From NCBI GenBank assembly GCA_037447655.1, contig JBBHKE010002397.1, forward strand, positions 155,076 to 219,075: a stretch of DNA of 64,000 nt, read 5' to 3'. A program made the translations under genes and the position numbers. This DNA is from Zygnema cylindricum. Lineage: Eukaryota; Streptophyta; Zygnematophyceae; Zygnematales; Zygnemataceae. Positions 10,946 through 20,526 of this stretch are shown here, one piece after another. The notes beneath the pieces were generated by a model. The model was not told where the DNA came from and did not search any database. It was given only the letters and a program-made list of their open reading frames with translations. Numbering within the stretch: the first letter of the stretch is position 1; each line of letters begins with the position of its first letter.

Positions 10946-12337
10946 CTCCCAAAATTAGCTTCCATGATGGAGGCCATCTCATCATATATGGCTCTGACCC
11001 ATCGGTTTTTCTCCGGAATGTCTATTCTCTCTGAGTATGACTGAGGCTCATCTGGTTGAGATAGCTTTGTTACCTTGTGAGTAGCCTGTTTTTTTTGTAG
11101 ACTTTTGTTGCTCCTCTGTCCTCCCTCAAAGTTCGAAGCGGGAATGGAAGGAAGTCTCAGGTTCTCCTTTACCATCTCATCGGCTCCCCTATCCATGGAA
11201 GCCGGTTTTGGCTCCTCTTCCTCTCTCTCCTCAGAGTGTGTAGAAATGTGAGAAGATTCCGGTATATCTCCCCCATCTTGGATCTCCCCTGAAAATTTAA
11301 TCATGTTTTCACTTGTGTCCCTTCTGAGAAGATCTATGTCTTCCCCACTCTCGGACTCAAAACTAATTCTGATTTTTTTAGTGTATTTAAAGGGTGAAAT
11401 GACTTTTCTTCATCCATGACAACTAGATACTTTACCAGAATGATATCTTGTTTAGCTAAGTCATAGACTCTATATCCATTGACATCCTCATCATATCCCA
11501 CAAAGTAACCCGGTTTCCCTTTAGCATCTAGTTTCCAGTTATTTTTATCTGTGTCAAGACTGTTAACTTGACTACTGAATACTTTCAAGTGAGAAATATC
11601 CGATTTCCTTCCAACCCATCTCTCACAAGGTATCATTCCTTTAACGGCTGTAGGGAGGACTCTATTTTTAATGTAATCAGTAGAGTTCATGGCTTCTGCC
11701 CAAATTCATCTTCCTATTTTTTTATTCGCCAACATACTACAAACACTATCTCCTAAAGTCTGGTTCAACCTTTCAGCTACCCCATTTTGTTCTGGATTAT
11801 TCGGTATAGTTTTTTGATGTTGAAATTCCTCATCTCTGAAGTATTCCTCAAACTGGTTAGAGGTGTACTCTCCCCCATTATCAGTATTTATTCGCTTAAT
11901 GGGGGTTCTGTGCAGCTTATCAATCGAAGCTTGGTATTGCTTGAAGTACTTTGGGTTTTCAGACTTTGTTTTTAGGAAGAAGACTCTGGAATACCTAGAC
12001 CAATCATCAATAATTGTCAGCATATACTTCTTCCCCCCAACGGAAGGTACTCTTGCTTGTCCCCAGATATCTGTGTGACCAGATCTAGTACTTTATCACC
12101 TCTATACGTTGCAGTATTGGGAAAGTGGAGTCTGTGAGCCTTACCTTGGGCACAGCCACTACAATCATCCATCATTTCAATACCCCCAAACTGAATGCCT
12201 TCGACTACACCCATCTTCTTCATTTCCCTCAGCCTATCAAAATGCACATGCCCCAACCGCTTATGCCAGATCATCAAGCCCAGGACACCACCATAGTAAG
12301 CACTCTTTTTTTCATTACTCAGGTTAAGTCTAAACAT
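10946..12337 (-). pseudogene. M2 integrase and linker
   Basis: 12017-12337 carries the HHCC zinc domain: WHKRLGHVHFDRLREMKKMG followed by CSGCAQGKAHRLHFP. 11706-12023 carries the core: DDWSRYSRVFFL, TDNGGEYTSNQF and EQNGVAERLNQT. 11334-11690 carries the integrase C-terminal part (WVGRKSDISHLKVFSSQV, GKPGYFVGYDEDVNGYRVYD). The acidic linker to RT is at 10946-11304. Frameshifts near 12020 and 11700 separate the pieces. Confidence 0.85.
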
Positions 12338-12454
12338 TCCTTGGCTACCCTTATCTGCTGTAAAGTAGACTTCATCTCTCTACTTATTTGTAAAGACCCA
12401 ATTTCTAGTGAAGGTATCTAAATCCTTGTCATCTAATACAGAAATAGACACAAG

Positions 12455-12806
12455 CTATTTACTCAGCTGAGGATTGTAGAGCACATCTGAGAAGGTGAGT
12501 ATAGAAGTCTTACCCTCCACAATAACTTTCAGATCTACCGAGCCCACTAGATCTGTTGTAACTACTCTCCCCTCCCTATACTCTATTTCTACAGTAGGGA
12601 TCTTTCTTAGCTTTGTGAAGAGGTGTCTAGCACGACAATATGCATGGCTGGACCTGAATCCATAATCCATCCTTCCTCTAGAGCTTCCCGAATGGCATCA
12701 AGAGCACACTTTTGTTTCGGAGGAATCTCCTTCTCCTCCAAATTCTCGTCAAAGAGAAGCTCCCTATCCTCCTCTTCAGAAGACTCGTCCTCCTCGGTCT
12801 CTCTTT
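12455..12806 (-). pseudogene. M2 aspartic protease (degenerate)
   Basis: 12455-12670 aligns with the protease flank of P2 and P3: FTKLRKIPTVEIEY, RVVTTDLVGSVDLKV, TFSDVLYNP. The active-site DSGA region near 12655 is shifted out of frame (MDYGFRSSHAYC). An acidic stretch at about 12700-12800 corresponds to the EDEDDELLLDEE region of the relatives. Confidence 0.75.
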
Positions 12807-13735
12807 TTACTCGTGTGACACAAGTGCCTTCTTCTTCCCTCCGGAAGAACCCCCTCCACGGTTTTCTTGGAGCCTCAGCTCCGACAGCTTGATGAAATCA
12901 GCTATGAAGTGTCCCGATATTTTGTAGAAATGGCAAAGACCCTTTGGAGGCATGGGTTCCCCATATTGATCCCCTTTGAAGCTGTTGTACGGCTTCTTCG
13001 GATCCTTCCTCCACCGGCCTGTTCTGGCAGCTAGAGCTTGAACGCTCTTTCCTCCTCTGCGGATCTCGATGGTGTTCTCATGCACGAGTATCATGCGGAC
13101 CAGGGTGTGCCACTTCCAAGAACTATTATCCATTTCTTGCACTCGGTACATTATGTTTTCATACTCGTCAGCAACTTCATGATGAGGGTGTTAACTTTCA
13201 TCTTCATTGTGCTTGTCCACCCGGCACTTTGCATCTCCATGTACAGACAAGAGAGATCAATACAGTAGTCTAACATATTCCCTCCTTTGTAAGTATAACT
13301 CGTCAACCTTTGCTCAACCAGCTGGAGCTCTTGAATGGTACCAGCTCTATAAATCTCCACTAAAGTCATCCACAACTCCTCGGCCTTGAAGAGGTGAAGA
13401 TGAGAGGTCACCAAAGCTTGAGTGAGGTGCCTCATAATGAAATGCCTAGCAGTCATTTTGGTATACTCCCACATTTGAATATCATTTTCCGCAGTCTTTA
13501 CGGCCACCGCTCGGGTGCGATGGCAATACGAGTGAGAGGTATCTACCTTCCTTTCCCCTTTTCGGACACACTGCTGTCCCCATCATTTGTCTCTTCCGTT
13601 AGAGCAGATGCAAAAGCAAAAAACCTCACTTCTCGAAACCCTGGTGGAGTTCCCTGAGATGGACTTTTCACTTGTACACTAAGAGTACCCCAATATCGTT
13701 TTTCACACAATGTCCCTTTCATCATGGCTTCCTAG
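12807..13735 (-). pseudogene. M2 gag
   Basis: Three pieces align with the P1-P3 gag: 13543-13725 (MMKGTLCEKRYWGTLSVQV), 13151-13507 (ENDIQMWEYTKMTARHF, ATLFME-like helices) and 12807-13151 (ILVHENTIEIRRGGKSVQALA). The CCHC knuckle has lost two ligands (LCHFYKISGHFIADF). Two frameshifts separate the pieces. Confidence 0.8.
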
Positions 13736-13789
13736 TAAACGAACCTATATCTGTTGAATATGGGCACCCTAGAGGGTAGGCCCATATCT

Positions 13790-14789
13790 TGCAATTTTGT
13801 GTCCCCTATTTTGGACTGCATAATTCAAAAAGCCTCTAGGTATTTTTTCACTAACCCAATTTCAACTAGAACAGCTGCTACCCAAGCACACAAATAGACA
13901 ATGTGACTACACCCTTGTACAGTCTGGACTCCTCTGAGTCCATAGCAAAAAGAATCACTCAAAAAACACAACCATACGATTAATTATCAAATGGCAAAGT
14001 TGCCAATATTTATACAAACTTATTGGGAGAGAGGCGGCTACCTCTTCAATCCTCTAAGTCCTAAACCCCTCTCATAACCCCTATCTACTAATGTACGAAC
14101 CAATCAGAAGAGTGTACAGTACAAAAAGGTACTAGGGCCAATGTACTTTCTTTACGGCCTTTGTATGACAAGGCCATTGAGTGGACGTCTGTCTCCTCCA
14201 GACTTGTCCTAGCTCTCCTCGGGATTCTCGCTTCCCAATGATATCTTGCCACGTGTCGACAGGTCATGTCACGTATGAAAATCGCCAAGGCGACCATTTC
14301 GGGATCTTGGCGATGATGCGCGCTGTCGGATCCAAACCGGCTTTTAATGCTAGCCGTTCAAAATAACAAATGTCCGGTACATTTGTTTGTGCGTACTAAA
14401 ACTCAACTAGTGTCTATATTCTCAATTTTTATTTGGTCAGTTGAACTAATGATCTAGCTAATGTTTAAATAGGTATCAAACCTTATGTATCCTAACGGAC
14501 TACTATGACAGACCGGTAAGAGCTGACGGCTACGCCTCGCTCTGCCGGTCGGAGGTTCGAGTCCTGCCGGACTCAACCTTTTTGTTGTGAGTGACTTAGG
14601 TTACTCTTTAGTCCTGCCTACAAGGCTGAGGCAGCCATGGCTCCACCGCCGTCTCTCTCCTTAAGTGACTACAACAAGTATGGGGGCTAGAGAGAGAAGG
14701 TGGAGACAGGCTGCCTACGCTTTTTCTTTTAGCTATTCTAATCAATTAAGACCTAGAAAATATCTCCCCTTAATCTAGTGATTTCAACA
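13790..14789 (-). mobile_element. M2 5' LTR (subfamily B)
   Basis: 1000 bp from TGCAATTTTGTGTCC to TTTCAACA, partner of 6226-7225. Below it on the minus strand is a degenerate half-tRNA primer site (GATATGGGCCTACC in place of GGTTATGGGCCCACC). The elongator-type T-arm-like segment is at about 14550-14575. Confidence 0.88.
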
Positions 14790-14794
14790 AAAAG

Positions 14795-16372
14795 AATATG
14801 TCTTTTCAGATTTAACAATATCACCTTGCACTATAAAAGATAAATAAAGATAGAATGATGAATAATGGTGAAGCAAGCTCAACCTACCCCGGTGAAAAAC
14901 GATGACACAAAGTAGAGACGAACTCTCTCCCTCAAAGGCACCGAAAACCCGTAAGATTCTCTTTCACCCCTCGCCATCCATAGTTCTAACCAGACTCTTC
15001 TCAGGTCCAACCAAAAAAAGGCTCAAACTTCGAAAGAGAAGGATTATGCCAATTACCCAACCAAACTTCGGAGAGTCACAACAGATAAGACAAAAGTTCT
15101 CCAACAGTTTGCTTGGAAATTTCTAGGGTTTCTCTCTCGAGACAGTACTAAAAACATCAACATGTCTCTTTCGGCCCCAAGTGCCTTATAAAACAGAGTT
15201 TGTTTGGTTCAAGTCGAAAAGTTCAACGCAATGCAAAGAGCCAATGAGCGAAGAGCAAATACTATCGAACTGACATAGGACAAATTAGGTCGCACCACAT
15301 TCAAGGCAAAAAGTTATACTTCAGACTCCGGCTAGATCTGTGGGCAGATAGTTCAAATCGGAACCAATAGCCTATCAAAAGTGTTTAAGTGGCCCTAAAA
15401 ATCTTGACTTTGTGTTGTTGTACAACCACCGGTGCAGGTGGACGAGCAGTAGCAGTAGAAGAAGTTGACATGATACACTCTCAAAAGCTTTCAAAAACCA
15501 AACAGATGTTTTCAAGTGCTCACCAAATCTTATACAAGTATCAAAACTTCACAAAACTCTATCACAATATAGAGCAACATAAACACTGACAACTCCCAAA
15601 GTTTTAGTTTAATTGACTGAACAATGCTCAAGACAGTATACTCAGAAGTTTCCCAAAAACTGTTTGCAGTTTTACTACTCTGGATACATAAAATGCTCTA
15701 AGTCCTAAGTCTTATACTCTCGGTGTTGTACCGCCGATGCAAGTGTACCTGAGAGGTAAGTCCAAAATCGACCCAACTAATGAGATCTACATGTTCCTCA
15801 TCGCGCCAATCCAATCTACCATTATACAATCAATATTACTCAAAATCTATACTAAGTGATTGTACAAATACTTGTCGGCTAAGTCACTTGTGATACTCTT
15901 ATGAATCTCATCTGTTACCTTGATTCATATCAATCGTAACTACGTTGTCCTGTACCGAATCACATTCATATCACCCGCCACTGGGTTGTCCCGTACCAAA
16001 TCATATCCAAGATAATCGCAGCTACTTTGTCTGTATGTATCATATCCAAAATAACCGCAGCCTCGTTGTCTGTTCGGATCATATCCAAAATAATCCCAGT
16101 TGCGCTGGTGTGTCTGCGTCGTAGCTGCGCTGTTCCGTCTGCATAGCAACTGTGCTGTTCCGTTTTCGTCGCAGTTGCGTTGTCCTGTATTGCACTCAAG
16201 TGATGACGCATGTCATTGTGAAACTTACGCTACAAATTACTTCCTTTCTACGGTCACACTAATTTACTAAGACTTAAAGCTTTCGAAAAACAACACTTTG
16301 ACCTAGGGTAAGTAATGAACCGAAAGTCTATTGGACTTAAACTAAAGTATTACTGACGTCTAAAAGCATTTT
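14795..16372. other. Intergenic DNA without a recognisable gene
   Basis: The short open frames here (such as 14902-15126 and 15389-15589) have no recognisable motifs. About 15940-16200 holds an irregular array in which ATCATATCCAAxATAA alternates with GTTGTCxGTxC and GCxGTTGCG blocks, a degenerate minisatellite. The pre-insertion site of M2 joins 6220 to this segment. Confidence 0.5.
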
Positions 16373-16456
16373 CTAGATGGCAATCACAAAGTTTACGTGC
16401 AAATCCACAATGTTATCTAGATGGCAATCACAAAGTTTACGTGCAAATCCACAATG
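16373..16456. repeat. 44-bp direct tandem duplication
   Basis: CTAGATGGCAATCACAAAGT and the following bases to ACAATGTTAT occur at 16373-16416 and again from 16417 with no differences over the 40 bases shared. A recent local duplication. Confidence 0.9.
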
Positions 16457-16711
16457 TACCCTCCACTGGGGATGTTGGAAACTGCTTTTAGGTGGTGAAA
16501 CTGCCATCTTGGTAGCGAAATATCTTGGTTGACTAGCCTCTGTTAGGCGTGAACCAAATTGCGTCGCGCTCCGTGTGGAAAATAGAGGAGTCCGATCCGG
16601 TCCGTTACACCCCAATATCTGTACACCGGTGATTGTACGCGGTAAAAAGGGGTCCAAAAATCCTGGATAAATGTGAGTGTGCCTAGCATGCTCACAACCT
16701 TGAGAACTGTC

Positions 16712-16852
16712 GAGCGTGCGTGATGAGTCTAAAGAAAGTGCCGATGGTCCACAAAGTTTTCCAAAAGAGACTTGCAAAGTTTCCCAAATGCGGATGCTTC
16801 CCTGAAAAATGGCCATGCTCACTTATGCCGTAATCCCTCCCGTAGACTGAAA
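16712..16852. repeat. Unclassified dispersed repeat 'R', copy 2
   Basis: Second copy of the 5797-5945 repeat, same orientation, roughly nine-tenths identical by eye. It runs directly into an old LTR fragment starting near 16842. Confidence 0.6.
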
Positions 16853-17461
16853 TTCTATGGGTTCCATTTTCCACAGAATTCGCAAATCCAAAAGAAGCCA
16901 ATCTAGATAGTGCCGAATCCAAGTTGATATAAACCCAAATGAATGATCCCTTGACAATCAGAACCCCAATACACCTTCACCCCTGTGAAGAGAAGACCTT
17001 CTGTGTACTCTGTTCCACCATAGAATGCAAAGCTTGAATATGTGTTTTGGAAAATATTCCCCACTTTGACTTTCCCACTGAATAAGTGCCACCCTGGCAC
17101 GCAAATACTCTGACTGACTACACCCCTGTGTAGCTTAGACTCCTTTGAGTGCGCAGCAAAAAGAATCACTGAATTTGCTCACCCGAGCATTAAGTTATGG
17201 CTGGTCAAAGATGACTTTTATTTTTACAAGCTCTCTAAGAGAGAGGTACCTAAATATTACTAAGTCTCGGTCTGCCTACTCACGACTACCTACTACTAAA
17301 CCCTAGTCCAATAGGAACACTTTATGATACAAGAAGGTACAATGGGCGATGTACTTATTGTGCGGATATTGAACTATATGGTCTACAAGGTGACACCTAT
17401 CAAATCGGGAGCCATGGTTCCTCCTCCCATCTTCTTTGGTATCAAATAATGTGGCGCCACG
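16842..17461 (-). mobile_element. Old family-A LTR, interrupted by S1
   Basis: Similar to the first half of the S1 LTR (AATCCAAAAGAAGCC, CACCCCTGTGAAGAGAAGACC, CACCCTGGCA, GCAAAAAGAATCACTGAAT) but diverged. Its continuation is at 21703-21890 (CACGTGGCACCGCGTGACG) beyond S1, whose TSD CCACG was copied from this LTR. The far end is cut by the P1 LTR at 21891. Confidence 0.75.
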
Positions 17462-18657
17462 TGAAACTCTGAGACCTCCATTGGCCCTCAGAGTATGCAG
17501 ATCCAAAAGAAGCTAATCTAGATAGTGCCGACTCCAAGTTAATATAAACCCAAGTGACTGACCCCTTGACAGTCAGAACCCCAATATACCTTCACCCCTG
17601 TGAAGAGAAGACCTTCTGTGTGCTCAGTTCCACCACAGAATGCAAAGTTAGAATATGAGATTTGGACACATTCACCCACTTTGACTTTCCCTTAGAAATA
17701 CAGCCACCCTGGCAGACAAAAACTCTGACCGACTACACCCCTGTGTAGCCTAGACTCCCCTGAGTCCGCAGCAAAAAGAATCACTGAAAATGGTCAAGTA
17801 AATTGATAGTTATGGCTTCCCAAAGTTTGCCATTTATACAGGGTGCTCTCTGGGAGAGGCAGTGCCTATCCAAAATTTATCTAAGTCCTATTCCCTCTCT
17901 AAAACTCTATCTACTGAAGTACGACACCAATCAAATTACTGTGTCGTACAGAAAAGTACAGGTGCCGGTGTACTTTCTGTACGGCCATTGTACGACATGG
18001 CCAAAAAGTCGACACGTGTCATATCCGGATTTGTTCCCGTAATCTCCGGAGTTGCCGCAATCCAACGTAGTGTTACCACGTGTCACGCAATGTGGCGGTG
18101 ATCGCAAACCGCCAAAATCGTACGCCGCGATCTCGGCATCCTTCGCGGCCGTCCGATCAATTTTGGGTTTCAATCGTGGCCGTCATAAATACCTGCGCGG
18201 TATTCTTTCCGGCGTCAAACAAACTGCGCGGTATTTATTTCGTAGTTGTACCGTACGTCGTAATTTACATAACTGTTTCTATGCTCTATGCATATAGTTC
18301 TAGTTAAATGAATTAGTATTATTGTAACTGTTTAAATAAACATCATACCCCGTAATACCTAATGTAATTTAGACTATGTGGTTAAGACTACCGGCTGTTG
18401 TGGTTGAGACAAGTGGCAGGTACCAGGATCAAATCCTGGCCCTGTCAAAACTACCTTTTAGAGAAAAAACCCCCTATAAAACAACTGTCTGTCTCCTTCT
18501 AGACAGCACAGGCAGCCATGGCTAACTCCTTCTCCAGTCTTCAGTGACTGCGACAAGTGTGGGGACTTGAGGAGGAGTTAGAGGCAGGCTGTCAATATCT
18601 ACTATTTTGCTTTTTATTTTGCAATCTCTAGACCTAGAAAATACTTGAATTCCAACA
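17462..18657 (-). mobile_element. S1 3' LTR
   Basis: 1196 bp. On the element strand it contains, from its 5' end: an initiator-tRNA-complementary segment (18417-18444), a GTAC-rich palindrome cluster and CACGTG boxes (about 17915-18085), a TATA-like TGTATAAATG (17831-17840) and the U5 end. The tRNA-like segment therefore lies in U3. Confidence 0.95.
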
Positions 18658-18663
18658 CTCCCC

Positions 18664-20526
18664 TTATTTTCTAGTCTTTCTTCCTTTTAACTTCCACAAA
18701 TAAGTAAACAAACATCCGCTCCCCTTTTTCCTTTTCTTTTTCCTTTTTCCTTTTCCTTTCATAAAACTTAAGTTTTTAACACAGTGCATTAAATGAACTG
18801 AAATGATAATTGTATCACACATTTTATTTAACATCCCATTTTTCTTAAATCCGAGCGAAGATTTTATCCACCTCTTCCCTTTTCCATCCACACTAAATCC
18901 ACTTTCCCTCTTGAAATTCAAACAACCAGCCCCATCCCCAACCTTCAACACATACTCGGATGATAACCCTTTTACAGGCACATCTTCACAAGAGACATCA
19001 CACCAAGTAGTGACGTCAAATCCATCCACCCCCAAATATTCCCAACAAACACTAGTCCCCACTAAGTTCCTTATAAGATCTACATCTTTCGTACTCATAT
19101 TTTTATCTATGATAGTTACCCCATTTTCTGAACTTCCCTCACTCTCTCCCATGGAATTCTTTCCACTATTACTTTCTATTCCCAATAAACATTTCTCTTC
19201 TCCCCTATCCTTTAAAACCCCCTCTAGAATTAATTCTCCCCTTTCCTCGGAATCCGTTGAAGTCTCCCTTGCCGACCAGTTTTCTGTTTCCAAAATATCT
19301 ATGAAACTATCCTCAATATTTTGAACTTCTTCAAGTATCTCCTCTCTCTTTACTTCCCTTATACCTCCAAAAGCACACTGTTGCCTTCGTCCAATTTCTG
19401 TGTACTTTTCTCTCTTCCCCATTCTACCGATGTGAAGAAGCTCCAATTTTTCTTCATCCTCTTTCTCCTCTTCCCCTTCTTCCTCCTCATCCACATTCCA
19501 ACTTCTAAGTTTTTCCAAACAAGGGCATTCTTCCATATAATGACCAGGTTCCCTACAAAAGAAGCAAACCCCTTTTTTCAAAGATCCCGTGTCTTTTCTT
19601 CTCCCTCTTTTTCCACCAAAGTTCCGATAAGGTTTACCTTTGTCTTTCTTCCTCTCATCACGCTTCCGCTCGTCACCACCGTTCCTCTCATCACACTTCC
19701 GCCAATCACCACCAGCTGAAAATGCATTGACCCTGTCCTTTCCCCTTCGAAGCTCCAAAGTGCTTTCCCTCACAAGAATTATCCCCATGGTAAAGCTCGA
19801 AGTCCATGAGGAGCCATCCCTTGCCTGCATACGATAAATAATGCTTTCGTACTCACTTGGGAGTTTCATAAGTAGTGTATTAATCTTACCCTCCTCAGAT
19901 TCTACACATCCCGCACTAGCTAGCTCAACATATAACGCAGCAATATCATTGCAAAACTCTATCATGCTACCGCCTTTATAAACATAGGCATCTATTTCCT
20001 GTTTTACTAATTGCTGCCTCTAAATAGTCTCACTCTTATAAATCTGAATTAGTACTTCCCATATCTCTGAAGACTTGGTTAGACTTAAAAGAGTGATAGC
20101 TATCGACTTACACACATATCTAAGTATGAGATGTTTTGCTATAGTGTTTTTGTATTCCCATATTTTTCTGTCATTTTCCTCAGTTTTAATCCCTACATGT
20201 GGTACCATAGCTGAGAGCCTAGCTCCCCTCACCATAGGTGTCCCTTTTTCCTTCTCCCCTATTTCCCCATCCACGGAAAGATTCTTCCCTTCACCTTCCG
20301 TTGCATCTGAGCTCCGGATGATATTCTGGGCAGCCTCAGATGAATCTCCATAGTAAGCTCCTCCAAAGCCAGGTGGTGGACATCTCACTTGTCCCGAAAC
20401 GATTCCCCATAAGTGCTTCTCAAAAAGCAATCCCGCCATTGTAAACTCCCAATAAGTGAAGTCTGTTCCATCGAACATAGGCACCCTAGATGGTGGGCCC
20501 ATAACCTGAAACTCTGAGACCTCCAT
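18664..20526 (-). CDS. S1 gag fused to an RNase H remnant; one in-frame UAG
   Basis: One reading frame of 620 codons, interrupted only by TAG at 20020-20022. The first 168 codons (MEVSEFQVMGPPSRVPMFDG, a family-A gag start) begin inside the 5' LTR. The remaining 433 codons hold gag helices, a basic stretch (about 19650-19720), an intact CCHC knuckle (CFFCREPGHYMEEC) and a long acidic region. They end with LIRNLVGTSVCWEYLG and DVTTWCDVSCEDVPVKG, recognisable as the YLVGTRDLCLHLGG and DITTWSDASYGDAPM part of copia RNase H without its catalytic context, then a Lys/Arg-rich tail. Near-identical LTRs suggest the frame was intact at mobilisation. The UAG is either a new mutation or read through. 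Confidence 0.8.
20492..20506 (-). promoter_or_regulatory. Half-tRNA primer-binding site of S1
   Basis: On the minus strand, GGTTATGGGCCCACC follows the 5' LTR directly. It is complementary to the anticodon arm of plant initiator tRNA-Met (GGTGGGCCCATAACC as I recall it), not to a tRNA 3' end. The same 15 bases occur at 23937-23951 (P1) and 32886-32900 (P3), with one change in P2 (27948). The site also encodes the gag residues V-M-G-P. Confidence 0.8.

Larger units (their letters stand above)
6226..14789 (-). mobile_element. M2: full-length family-A/B copia element with nested insertions
   Basis: Two 1000-bp LTRs (6226-7225 and 13790-14789) in the same orientation start TGCAATT and end TTCAACA, and the whole is flanked by a perfect TSD AAAAG (6221-6225, 14790-14794). 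On the minus strand the inside reads gag, protease, integrase, RT, RNase H, the copia order. Two solo LTRs (7683-8845, 9677-10724) sit inside pol with their own TSDs. The LTRs differ at roughly a tenth of positions in the stretch compared by eye, and most domains have frameshifts, so this is an old, inactive copy. Confidence 0.92.

Noticed and set aside
14500-14580. Elongator tRNA gene inside the subfamily-B LTR
   Set aside because: The T arm is good, but acceptor 3' CGGACTC has no GAGTCCG partner upstream. At best a tRNA relic.
14902-15589. Small plus-strand frames after M2
   Set aside because: Short, no motifs, no splice-supported context.
16373-16456. CRISPR-like repeats here or in the 62-kb minisatellite
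   Set aside because: Direct tandem repeats without unique spacers in a eukaryotic setting; no cas genes.
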